A DNA stretch of 55,589 nucleotides from Alectoria sarmentosa (taxonomy: Eukaryota > Ascomycota > Lecanoromycetes > Lecanorales > Parmeliaceae): the NCBI GenBank assembly GCA_009733775.1, contig WOGZ01000227.1:1-55589 (forward strand), in the 5' to 3' direction. Both the position numbers and the translations under genes were made by a program. The notes beneath the pieces are model-generated. The model ran no database searches. It saw only the letters and a list, made by a program, of their open reading frames with translations, and was not told the origin of the DNA. Shown piece after piece: positions 37,792 to 48,435 of this stretch (positions are counted from its first letter, which is position 1; every line of letters begins with the position of its first letter).

Positions 37792-38766
37792 GTTGAATGA
37801 AGCAAGGATGATGGAGATCAACGGCAATGGTCACGACGAGATTGATGCTCAATCAGAATTGGATGGATAGATGGATAGGGAGGGCAGTCTGCACCATTTA
37901 CTTGGAAGCAAATGTGTTTAGACGGTAGAGGTTGTAAGAGTTGTTGGTGTTTATGATTAATGGAGGCAGGACTGATGGGATAAAGTATGGATGTTTCTTA
38001 GAATGATGTGATAATCTAGCCGGCGTAGTTTTGAGAAAGTAAGGCAGCTTATTATTTTAGGCGTAGAACTGTCAACCAATACTCGTATATCTAGACGGAT
38101 AGATGCATGAATACCATGGCCATCAGGTACAGCAGAATGAGCTTGAGTGAATGACGTGCTTTATTATCACCTCCTGCTATTATGATGATAATGATGATTA
38201 CTCTACAGACGGTGGATCGCATGGTCAGTGTCACCAATGGGAAATAGGAAGGTGGTTCGGGTGCGAAGGTGAGTGACACCAGTGAGCTTCTTTACTTTCG
38301 CTGCAGAGTCCCGTCCTGCTTCCTTCTCAGATGACCACTTGATTTATTAATTCGACTTCAACTTTTAACTTGAGTCCCACGCTCCCGGCACGCAGCCACG
38401 GCAGCCACCAGGCGCTAGAATTCTAGAGCTCTGGAGTTCCAGCTAGTCTCCTAGACCCTGATGACCCTTTCCGCCTCGTAGCAAGCTTTGAAACCGGTTC
38501 TCCGGTTCTAGAGTTCCACACAGTGGTTTCCTAAAGTAGGCGTACTCTACCTAGGTAGTTGTGTCAACACTCTATCACTATTCACCATACCCTCAACACT
38601 CAACACTCAACACTCAAGACTAGAAAAGTTCAAAGCTCATGTCTGCATTTCAATAACCGCAACTGTAGCCTACATATCGTAGGCATCCTCCACACTTTTC
38701 GTCCTCCCTTTTCCCTCTTCCCTTTTCCCTATTCTACACCATTTCCTCTCTATAGATACACACGTA
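37792..38766. promoter_or_regulatory. Divergent promoter region
   Basis: These 975 bases separate the sulfotransferase-like gene (-) from the EBP gene (+), which diverge. A CACTCAA-type repeat (38590-38620) and a CT-rich leader (about 38690-38760) precede the EBP start. No gene is supported here; the 130-codon frame overlapping the EBP start is out of frame with it and looks like leader sequence. Confidence 0.5.
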
Positions 38767-39751
38767 ATGGCAGACTACATCCTCAATACCTCTACAAAGC
38801 TACCTCAGGCTATCCATCCCTTTTACCCTCTCGAAGCGAATATAGTGGGCTACCTAGCCAATCAATGGTCCGCACCGACTCTGTTGGCCATATTCGCAGG
38901 AGGATGGCTTGTCATCCTGGGCATTACCCTCGCTTTGGTCCGGACCCATAATCCGAATCTGCCTTCGCGAGACAAAGCAACAATATTGTGGTTTGTTCTG
39001 AGTACGTGCACCAGCGCTTACAAAGCCCCCTGCGCACTGAAAGAGCCGCTTGCTGATACTCTGCTGCGTTAGCTGGGACCATCCATCTTTTCTTCGAGGG
39101 TAAAACCAACAGATCATCCTACGCGTGCCAAAGCTGAGAAAACCAACAGGGTATTTTGCCTTCAACCATGCGAATATGCCTGGCAAGCAGGATCTATTTG
39201 GACAGTTGTGGAAGGAGTACTCCTTCTCAGACTCAAGATACCTAACCTCTGAATCATTCGTCTTATGCATGGAGACAGTCACGGCTGTACGCTCCTCCAT
39301 CATCTATCATTGCTCCAAGTTGAACAAGAAACGCTGACGATGTAGGAATTAGGTTTGTTGGGGTCCCCTGTCCTTCGCTGTCGCATTGCTCATCACCTAT
39401 GAGCATCCCCTCCGTCACCCTCTACAAGCATTAGTCTCGTTGGGCCAGATCTATGGAGATGTTCTTTACTATGCTACGAGCATGTTTGATCATTATGTCA
39501 AAGGCCTGACATACTGTCGGCCAGAGGCGTATTACTTCTGGGGTTATTATTTTTTCATGAACTTCATCTGGATTGTGATACCTGGCAGTAAGTGCAAATG
39601 TCCAAAAATGTGGTTCGAGAAAGACGATACTAAATAGTGCTCCATAGTCTTGCTTTACAGCAGTATCTCTACAAGTGCAAAGGCATTCAAAGTGATGGAC
39701 CAGCAGACCAGAACGGCACAGGGCAACGGCCACCTCAAGAAATCAAACTGA
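38767..39751 (+). CDS. Emopamil-binding-protein-type sterol delta8-delta7 isomerase
   Basis: Five exons (38767-39001, 39073-39099, 39150-39286, 39353-39587, 39648-39751) give a 245-residue multipass ER membrane protein, close to the size of animal EBP. It moves the sterol C8 double bond to C7. Motifs match animal and plant EBP: GTIHLFFEGYF with His83 and Glu87, DSRYLTSESFVLCMETVTA with Glu129, WGPLSF, HPLRHPLQALVSLGQIYGDV and YYFWGYYFFMNFIWIVIPG. The His and Glu residues are those needed for catalysis in the human enzyme. The C-terminus ends LKKSN, a possible dilysine-like retrieval signal. Exon 2 is only 27 nt. In the last intron the second AG (39646-39647) gives the conserved end; the first gives an unrelated tail. 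Ascomycete ergosterol synthesis normally uses the unrelated Erg2 enzyme, so the role here may be accessory. Confidence 0.9.
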
Positions 39752-40369
39752 GATCTGGGACATCGATGTTGTCCGCGCGTACAGAGCTGTGTCTTGAGCA
39801 GATCCGCGTCTCGAAGAATTTGCTACCTACTTTATTTGCCGTAGTCTTCACTCGGGTGTTTTCTCCGCCATAGGACATAAGGGTCTGAGTGATATACATT
39901 GCTGTTTGCTAATGTCAAAAATCCTTGACTGTCCTAGCAGTTTGATTTGCTGAGAAGAAATTGAGATACACTGGTCATTTCAAATACTGTAGTCGTGCTG
40001 CAAAGGGCAAGTCTATGGACTGCGGAGACTCTGAAATCTTCCTTGCCGCAATAGTAAAGAGCATGGTAGGCAAGGGTGTGGCGCATTGTTTTCCTGGTTG
40101 CTATGGACGACCACACACTTGAACTAGAGGAATTCGAGACATCGAATGTTCTTATGTATGCGTAGCCCAAAACTTCGGTCAAGATCAAGCGTTCAGTGCA
40201 TCTGTCAGCTACAAGCTCTAACAATTCAACACCAATGAAGCTTGCAAAGTCCGTAAACACAAAGCGTACAACACCATCAATGCCCTTTTCTCGCTTCATA
40301 AACACCTGGAGTTCATGCGCACAGACAGTAATCCTCTGGGAATGTCAATTGACTTCCACATAGCGCCAA
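39752..40369. promoter_or_regulatory. Intergenic region upstream of the Rho GEF-like gene
   Basis: Should contain the EBP 3' end and the promoter of the next gene. A minus-strand 123-codon frame (39934-40305) has no recognisable motif and no splice support, so it is not called. Confidence 0.45.
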
Positions 40370-43300
40370 ATGTCCCTACCTTCCTCCCCAAGCCGCTTTG
40401 CTACACGTCGCGACCGTAGCAACACACTTTCTAAAACAAAGACGCTTGACGTTGGCGCACCACTTGCTGTTTACGATACCAACTCCGTACGAGAACGAGT
40501 TCGGCAATGGCAGGCCCAAGGTGGAGGCGTGGTTACGGCAGACAGTCTCGGAGTGGAAGAAAACCAGCGACTAGAGAAATCCGCTACGAAGAGCAAGACG
40601 CCAAAAAAGGAACTCACGCCCAGAACGCCGTCACGGAGAGAGAAAGACGACCACGACTACGAGGCACCGAGCAGAAGTAGCAGAAGTAGCAGAAGGTTGG
40701 TAAAGGCAGCTGGGGAAAAGCGAGACCGTGATCAAAGCGGAAGCGCTCCAGCAAAGCGCGTGGTGAGTGATGGACACTGGCGGAAGAAGAGAAGTCCACC
40801 AAAGAGTACAGCATCATCCCAGGTCACGAAAGACTTGCCTCCAATATCCGCACCGCCAGACGAAGGCATTCGAGTGAAACCACCGCCAGATCTCCAGGCA
40901 CTGGAAAAGCCGGGAGTAGAAGAGAACATGAGAACACCCAAGAGGGAGAGTTTTGGTGGCGACGATGATATCAGGAACTACGTCACACCACCTGGATCGC
41001 GGAGGCATTCGAGACAGCATCAGCGAAGGCAAAGTGAGCTTCCGGGGAGCGAAAAAGGGATTGGGGGTGACATTGAAGCCGCGAAAGTGAGTCCTGCTTC
41101 TGAATCAATTGGACGAAGAAAACGTCCACCGCCGGAAACGTCACTGCGAACTGGCCAGTCCGGCGCTAAAGAAGACTCTGGAAGACACGGGCCGGGTGAT
41201 CAGAAAGCAGAAGATTCAGACGAGTCTCCTCGTTCTGCAAGAGGCGCAACTTCGGATGGCAAAGGCAGCGTCCGAACGCAGAAAGGCAATCTCTTGAGTC
41301 ACGTATTTGGTGACTCTAGGAAAATCTTCGTAAAGCAGGCAGTGGAGCCAATAGCTACCCCAAGGGTTCCAAGTATTGAAGCCTGGTTGAACGAAACTCC
41401 AGATCCTTTTCTTGATGCTGATGAGCCTCCTCTCAAGGTTATCCTACCTCTAAACCCATCAAGCAAGAAGAGAAAAGTGACACCAAAGGAAGAAGGGAGA
41501 GAAGATCCCAACAGGATATGGGAAGCCTTGGACACAAAGGAAGGCACGAGACGAGCTGTCCATGGAAGCAGGAGAAGGAATCGGATTCCAAGTTCAGCTA
41601 TCTACAAAGATAATCCTTTTCCAGCCGATTTTGACTCTGATTCTGCGCTATCAGGCTCGGGGAAAGCAACAACATCTGCGTCAAAATTTGTGGATCTTGT
41701 CCAAGAGGCAGAGGATACGTCACCATCGTCTCTCAAAAGGCAAACGGCGAGGAACAGTGTGTCTTCACCAGTCCGTGACAGAAAAAAGTCCTGTTCTTCA
41801 AAAGAGCCTAGCAAAGAAGACGATGCCGAAACGGCGATGTCGTCGAGTCACACTGTATCCTCTGTAGAGGGACCAGATCTCAACAATCCTCGTAAGCCTC
41901 CTGGACTCAACTTCAAGCGCCCTTTTCCTTCCACAGGGAAACACCGTCTATCCACCATTGCATCTAGAGAGACATTTAACACAGCGCAGGATGCTGTACC
42001 GCCTTCTGCGTCCGAGGTCTCTGGATATGGACCTCCTCCGCCTCCTATCAAGGAAGACGCAGCTGGCGACGGGGTAAGGGATCACTTTGACCTAATCACA
42101 TTAAAGCGAAAGAACAGTCGCCTCACCAAACATGCCGATCTCATATCTGTCTTATCGTTACCAAAGGCAGGAAACAAAAGTATCCAGTCAGCTCGAAGCA
42201 TCCGCACAAATCGAAGTCGGCTTGCTACCGCAACTATCGGGGACTTGATACAAGAGCTAGCTACGGATGAGAGCAAGTACATGCGTGAGCTGCGGACTTT
42301 GGTCGATGGCGTAATTCCCGTCTTGTTGACCTGTGTTCTGTCAAAGTCAGATTCTGCTGTTGCAGCTGGCCTCTTTAGTGCCTCAGCCCATGCTCACGAG
42401 AACCCGAATTTCACAAGGCCAATTATAGACATGGGTATCGCGCTCGAGCGCTTGAAAACATTGCACAGGCGCATACCACAGGGAGACCCTACTGCTTTAC
42501 TCACTTGGGCACATGGAGCTCAAAGAGTCTATGCAGAGTACTTGAAGGCTTGGCGCATGGGCTTCCAGGATGTGGTGGTTAACCTCGCTCCTGCTTTGGA
42601 GGATACCTCCATAGTATCCGGCTCACCAAATCTAAAGTCCAGGGGACTTGATGAAGGCTTGCCAAGAAACGAAGAAGGGGATGTGGTGAACGGAGATGGT
42701 GAAAGAGTTGATGTTGCTTTCCTTCTGAAGCGACCACTGGTCAGGCTCAAGTACCTGGCAAAGACATTCAAGGGTATCAACTTTGTCAAGCCTTCGGCAG
42801 AAGCAGAAACGCTAGCTACGAAATACCAGAAGCTTGTCGAAGATGCTAGGCAGCGCTCGAACGAAGAGCGTGCGCGGCTGGAAGATGAGGCGGCTTCCAA
42901 CGTTGATCCCACCCGGGCTCGAGACCCGAGGACTCTTGCTCCATTGACTGGTGTTACCATTGACAGGACATATCGTGTTCGAGCTAGAGACCATTTCAAC
43001 CTCGCTCTTCAGCACTCAAGTGGCCAACGTGTAGACTGTCGCGTCGAACTTATCATTCGTGACGAGGCTTCTGACGGTGACGGTAGCGGGGATTTACTTT
43101 TCTGTGAGATCAATGAAACAGGTCGCTGGCTACTGTTCCCGCCCGTTCAATTCGATCGTCTATCAGCTCGGAATGGAGAGCTAAAGGGCGAAATAGTTGT
43201 CATGGTTAGGGGAATCAGTGGTAACGGACTAGAGTGGCAGGAGCTATTCTCGCTGAGATCTGAAGACGAGCAGGCAGGCTTTGAGTGGGTCCAGATGCTT

Positions 43301-45896
43301 GGCTTGACACCTGTTCCTCCAACAATCATGAGATCTCAGAGTTTTCTCGGCCGACATCAGCGGATGAAGTGTGACTCAAATGCATCAGGCCTTGAGCCTC
43401 TTATCACCTCCAACGCACCCAGTAAGAGCAGAACACCGAGTCCAAGAGAAGTCGAGATACCCATCGGTGAACAAGGAAACAACGCTTCCAAGACTTGGAC
43501 AGACCCAGTGCCCGGGGTGCCCGGCTCACCTGTCACCTCGTCATCAAGAGAAGTAGCAAAGTTGCAGAATCAGTCCCACAGCGTTTCTCCAAGCACTCGA
43601 TTAAGATCATCCAACAACTATGTGGATCAGGTCAACGATCTTCGTTCGCTTCCTAGTCAGAGCCCAAACTGTAACACCACAGCCTCTGAGCCAACTCGTA
43701 CACCCCGAAGCTTCAAGGAAGCCCTGGGCTTGAGCGGTACTAGCACCTCTGTTGGGCTCAAACGGGCCAGAGCCAAGAGGCTATCAAGGCATGGTAAGAG
43801 CTCACCATCCAGTCCGAAGTCGACGGACGCGATTCTCTGTCAAAGCGAGTCTCAAACACCATCTTCAGATGCCGCTACTGCTCAAAAGCCAAGAGCGGAT
43901 TCACAGAATAGATATCCCAACATGCGTTCTCTGTCGCCGGAGCCAAGTCAAGAAGACTATGGAGGCCTCAGCGGCGAGTTTGGTACCAACCAGCAGAAGA
44001 AGAATGTTCGGCCATCTTATTGTCGATCACGATCATCAGTACCCTCAATGGAACTTCCGTATATTCCAAAAGCACGGAAGAACAGCCCGCCCACAACACC
44101 TATAACCGAACCTGAAGAGGAGCGGCCATGGCCCACACCTTCCGCCTCGCAAGAGCCAATGGCGCCTTCCAGATTGACCAAGAAGCGTTCTGTATCTTCA
44201 AAGGCCGGAGTCTCGCAAGCATCTTCTCCATCGTCAGTGTCCATTCACCGTTCGCCAAAGCTGAACGAAGCAAAGACTCCGGTCCTTGGCAAGAGTCAGT
44301 TCAAAACGAGACGGTCCTCGTCGCCCTTGAAGCATGAATACGAGCCATCAACGGCATCTGAAAGCTCTTCTGAGTCGGATTCTTCTACTGTGGAGCACAA
44401 TGAAGCTACGTCGGTGTCAGACTCGTCCGAAGACGAAGAATTGGAGGAAGGCGATGCTCCGACCCCCTTGATGCCTCTCGGGCCTTTGAAAAGTCTCTCC
44501 AACCTAAAGCTCCCTCACAGGAGAACCTTATATTCCACCCCTGATGCTACTATCAAACCCTCGGAGTCAGCTTCTCAGGCTCCCTACAAGACGGTACCGC
44601 CTCAACCGTCAAAGGCTTCAAAGACCATCGCCTCAATCTTTTCATGGTCCGACACAGGCTCCTGGCAAAGTCTACACCCCGATGAATGCAGCATCGTGAT
44701 AACGCCTGGCCTGATCGAGGCCTACAAGATGTCCGCTGCTCACTCAAAAGATGTGGCACTTTCTTCTTCAACGCCCGTTGTCGATATGGAAGCTTTTTCG
44801 GATCTTGCATCTAACATGACAAATCAGAATGACGAAGTCCAGGGAGACCGTCCTCTGGTTGGCCTCGAGCTGACTCCTCTAGTTTCCATTCGCCGTGGTA
44901 CTGCCCTTGACATTTCTATCCGCTCGCCTCCGACGCCAAATTCCCAGATCACATCAGGCAATAATATCATGTTTCGTTCTCGCAACCCAGAAGAGTGTGA
45001 AGCACTTTACGCATTGATAAACCATTCACGCATCAACAATCCCACATTCATTGCCCTTCAGAATGCAAGGGGTCCCTATGGTTCTGGCAACTCGCTATCG
45101 AACCGACGAGCTAGTACCAGTGTTGGCGGTTCGAGGTATAGCTGGTTTGGTGGCTGGGGTCGCTCTTCCAGCTACCGTGCTAGCAGTGCCCCAACACCTA
45201 GCATTGCACCCAGCGACAGCAGCATAGGCAGCATGTCGAGCGCTTTTTCGGCCCTCAAGCGCTTCGGCAAGGGCAGTGGAATGTTCAACATTTCACGCAG
45301 TACTATTGCTTCTCGCGAAGGGAGCATCTACACGAGCTCTGACAATTCCAGTGGTAGTGGTACCAGCTCGCCTCTCCCGCCGGGAATGATCACTGCTGGG
45401 AAGAACGCGCCCATCGGCCTCAGCAACGCTAAAATTCGCCTTTATATTCGCGAAACTGCATCCAAGTGGCGTGACATGGGCTCTGCGCGCTTGACGATCA
45501 TGAGGCCCGACGGAAGCAACGCCGAAGCCAAGGGCAGACCAACGACAAGTGCGCACCAAGGTCTTAACGAGAAGAGAATTTTAGTGCACGGGAAGACGAA
45601 AGGAGAGGTGTTGCTGGATGTACAGTTGGGAGAGAGCTGTTTTGAGAGGGTGGCAAGGACCGGTATTGCGTTGAGCGTCTGGGAGGATGTGGTCGGGCCG
45701 AATGGAGAGGTCGGCGTTGTAGGCGCTGTTGGTGGGGTGGGAGGTGGCAGAGCCACGGTCTATATGATACAGGTATGTGAAGTTTCTTTCGTCAAAAAGA
45801 TGTATCGAAGACGTCGCGCGCTAACTTTTCCGCAAGATGAAAAGTGAAGCGGAGACGGCATACACGTTTTCTATTGTTGGGAAACTAAGGTACTGA
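40370..45896 (+). CDS. Large DH-PH domain (Rho GEF-like) protein
   Basis: A 5403-nt exon (40370-45772) is spliced over a 64-nt intron (GTATGT, CTAAC, AAG) to a last exon at 45837-45896, giving 1820 residues. The unspliced frame ends in an unrelated tail, while splicing gives the conserved-looking MKSEAETAYTFSIVGKLRY. Residues 1-600 are Ser/Pro/Lys-rich and disordered. A Dbl-homology domain covers about 620-825 (TIGDLIQELATDESKYMREL, IIDMGIALERLKTLHRRIP). A PH-like domain follows at about 885-980 (GRWLLFPPVQFDRLS, EWQELFSLRSEDEQAGFEWV). A long disordered Ser/Pro region (about 1000-1450), a second PH-like block (about 1494-1580) and a C-terminal beta-rich domain (1680-1820) complete it. Homologues are often named splicing coactivator SRm160/300, a label that reflects the SR-rich composition. 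Activation of a Rho-type GTPase in polarity or septation is inference. Confidence 0.85.
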
Positions 45897-46501
45897 GAGG
45901 TTCTTTGTGATGGCTGTACAAAAATGAAGCATCCGATGTACATTGGAGTAGGAGCTGGCGCAACTCGTTTGGGAGGACTCTTCAATCTTCTTCATGTATC
46001 TTCTGCAATGTACACTTGGGCCGGGTGTAAAAGGTCGCATGGTGGCCAGACTCTGTTATACTAGATGAGAAGGCGGAGCAATAGAAGGATATTCGAAAGG
46101 ACTGCCTCCACATATTTGTACGGCTGCCACGGTCCTCGGCTTTTTTCATGCAAGCAATTCCACAATTGTTGTATTTGGCACATTGAGATTGCCATCAGGA
46201 GTAAACCAGGGATAACAGAAAGCCATGAGGTAGAGCATAATAGACAGACCACTTTCTTCCTGACGCCTGCAGCCAGAAAGCTCCATGCTCTCACCAAAAT
46301 GCAGCCAGATCCCTTTTCCAATGCTTTCTCCATATTTCCGCTGCATTTCCAGATCGCTGAAAAGCTCAATAACCCAATGTGAATGCAAGGCTTCATGCCA
46401 GAGGTATCCCATGGTCCTCAAATAACAGCACAATGTCCTCCTTTTACACATAATTTACAGATATTTAAACATTATGAAAATCAACCAGAACTTCGATATG
46501 C
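45897..46501. other. Convergent intergenic region with an unassigned minus-strand frame
   Basis: Holds the 3' ends of the Rho GEF-like gene (+) and the transcription factor gene (-). A minus-strand open frame at 46146-46451 has a protein-like composition and is discussed as a finding; nothing else is seen. Confidence 0.45.
46146..46451 (-). CDS. Possible small protein, unrecognised
   Basis: The open frame has 101 codons. From an internal ATG at about 46412 it reads MGYLWHEALHSHWVIELFSD, then GKGIWLHFGESMELSG, CRRQEES, and a hydrophobic stretch LSIMLYLMAFCYPWF before GNLNVPNTTIVELLA and stop. The Trp/His/Glu content and absence of low complexity look protein-like, but I recognise no family. 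It starts 51 bp downstream of the transcription factor's stop on the same strand and could be in that gene's 3' UTR, a relic or chance. Confidence 0.2.
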   Translation of the reverse strand: MCKRRTLCCYLRTMGYLWHEALHSHWVIELFSDLEMQRKYGESIGKGIWLHFGESMELSGCRRQEESGLSIMLYLMAFCYPWFTPDGNLNVPNTTIVELLA

Positions 46502-48435
46502 TCAATTCACTTGCGGCTGCTTACCTTTGCGTGAAGATTCATCGTGTTGAGGAAAGCTTGGCGAATGCCCTCCAAGGGCCCATGCTTCTTCGTCTGAATT
46601 GGCAATAAATCCAGGCGAGTATGATGAAGGCGAGTATACCGGTGAGTCACCTCTAAGACTGTATTCATATCCTGGAAGAGATCGGTTGTCAAAGGAAAGG
46701 CTGTTAGGCCTAGGAGAGCTTTGCGAATACGGATTGGACCCCGGGCTACCGTAGTGAAGAAATGGAGACGGCGGGTGACTAAGGTCGTCGAAGTTGTGGC
46801 TCGGCAGCATAGGCGGAGTGCTCGGATACCCAGGCGGAGGATAGTCAGGGGTACCCGGTTGCGATCCCATGCTCGAATGCTGGAAGCTGTATGGACTGTG
46901 CTGACTATGTGGTGGAGTACTGCTTTGAACGAATGCTTCTTTCCGCCGGCTTTGTCCCACCCTCGACTGCGCAGCGATTTGGTGTCGTGCCAGCGTCAAG
47001 CGAGGAAGATGCATCAATTCATCTAGATCTGAAACACTCATTTCCGCTCGGACAGTGATAGCTTGATTGTAGCGTAACTTGGTATCAATCTGCTCGATAG
47101 CGTGGACGGTCAAGGAGCCAAGAGCCGCCCCGCTAAGCTCGGGAATGGAAGAGTCAATAGCGAGGGCCAGCGTATAGAGTTGCGCGAGAAGGACCATCGC
47201 CGAACTTCCCATATCATTAGCTTTGACCAGAGTGACTGGCATCCAGAAAAGCCTCGCCCTGAGAGGCTGTAGTTTCTCGAAGAGTTGATTGCTTTGCATG
47301 GAAGTACTACATGACTGGAAGTCCTGCGCGAAGTTCAGGATCTCGTGTAGCCGTTGTGCAAGAGGGTGGACGTTGGGCAGTCGAGCCGACAAGCGATGAA
47401 GCGAGTTGTTTGCCAGGAATAATGACTCGTCATCAAACGAGATTGAGGTACCCTGCATGGAATGAGGAGAGAAGAAGGCTGGGTGATCTTCAATGTAGAT
47501 TGAAAAACGCGAGATGTGCTTCCAGGAACTCATGGAATTAATGACCTGCAGCGTTGTCAGGCGGCTTGGGGTGGGAAAGAAGGGTGAAGTCTTACGGTGG
47601 ATATGCCATGCATCAGCGAAGTCCAGCCCCCCCTGGAAAGCGCGTAAGCAATGGCAACTCATACAGATTCCACGCGGCTCACCAATCTGATACCTGCCAA
47701 GATAGCAAGATCGATGCTGCCAGAACAGCATCTGAGTTATCTCTACAAAAATTGCCGATGGCGCCTTGGAGTCCTTTGAGCGCCACCCCTCTATGGAAGT
47801 AGGCAAGATTCTTTGTTTCGACTGAATTTGTCATCCAAGCAATGTGCGTAGCTGAGAGGGCTAATATGGAGCTCATGACGAAATCATACCCGAAAGCCGC
47901 ATCAAAGAAACTAGACCGAGGGCATGAGCCGACCGAGTGAAGGCGGGACTATAATCATTGGTGCCTACCTAGGAATTTGCTGCACCCATAATGTGCACTG
48001 GACGAAGTCTGCAAGCCTCATGTCTCTGTATATACTCGATAGATGATGAATCAGGCGCAAGTCAATTGGGGAAAGGCCACGGAAATGCTGGGAGGACTGC
48101 AAATCCATCTCAGGAAAGGGGAAAACGCCTGTCCGTTGCCATGTCTCGATCTCGCTCTCAATCCTCGGAGTCCAGAGAAGGTTCGGCTCATCCAGAGTCC
48201 GAGGAGCTTCTTCCGAAGGAGAATGGTCCATGTAGTCACATCTGCAGTTGTGCTTTGTGCAATTTTTGCTGTCTTCGCTATCAGCCTTGCTTCACTTTGG
48301 CTTAACATAGGGTGAACGAACGTACCATTGCGGAAAGGTCTCGTCGCACCGGATGTGCCTTCTTTTACACGTTCTGCATCCTTTTCTCGACTTCGTATGG
48401 CTCTTACGAGTCGGTCCTGTGCCGTGGGGAGCCAT
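46502..48435 (-). CDS. Zn2Cys6 transcription factor, sterol-uptake-control (Upc2-like) group
   Basis: Five exons on the minus strand (48435-48326, 48268-47969, 47910-47683, 47632-47596, 47545-46502) join in frame to 572 residues. The binuclear zinc cluster has Cys20, 23, 30, 37, 40 and 47 (C-x2-C-x6-C-x6-C-x2-C-x6-C), interrupted by intron 1 at Cys37. A basic SHTKSRKG segment precedes it. The regulatory domain begins at LSPIDLRLIHHLSSIY and includes MSSILALSATHIAW, NLAYFHRGVALKGLQGAIG and VLAASILLSWQVSDWGGWTS, which match fungal C6 regulators of the Upc2/Ecm22 sterol-response type. The C-terminal 150 residues are Ser/Pro/Tyr-rich. Exon 4 is only 37 nt; without it the protein loses frame. The 2.5-kb upstream region is long for this island, consistent with complex control. 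Zinc-cluster identity is secure; the sterol link is by motif resemblance. Confidence 0.88.

Noticed and set aside
39934..40305. 123-codon minus-strand frame between the EBP and Rho GEF-like genes
   Set aside because: No motif, no splice signals extending it, and it lies in the expected promoter of the next gene.
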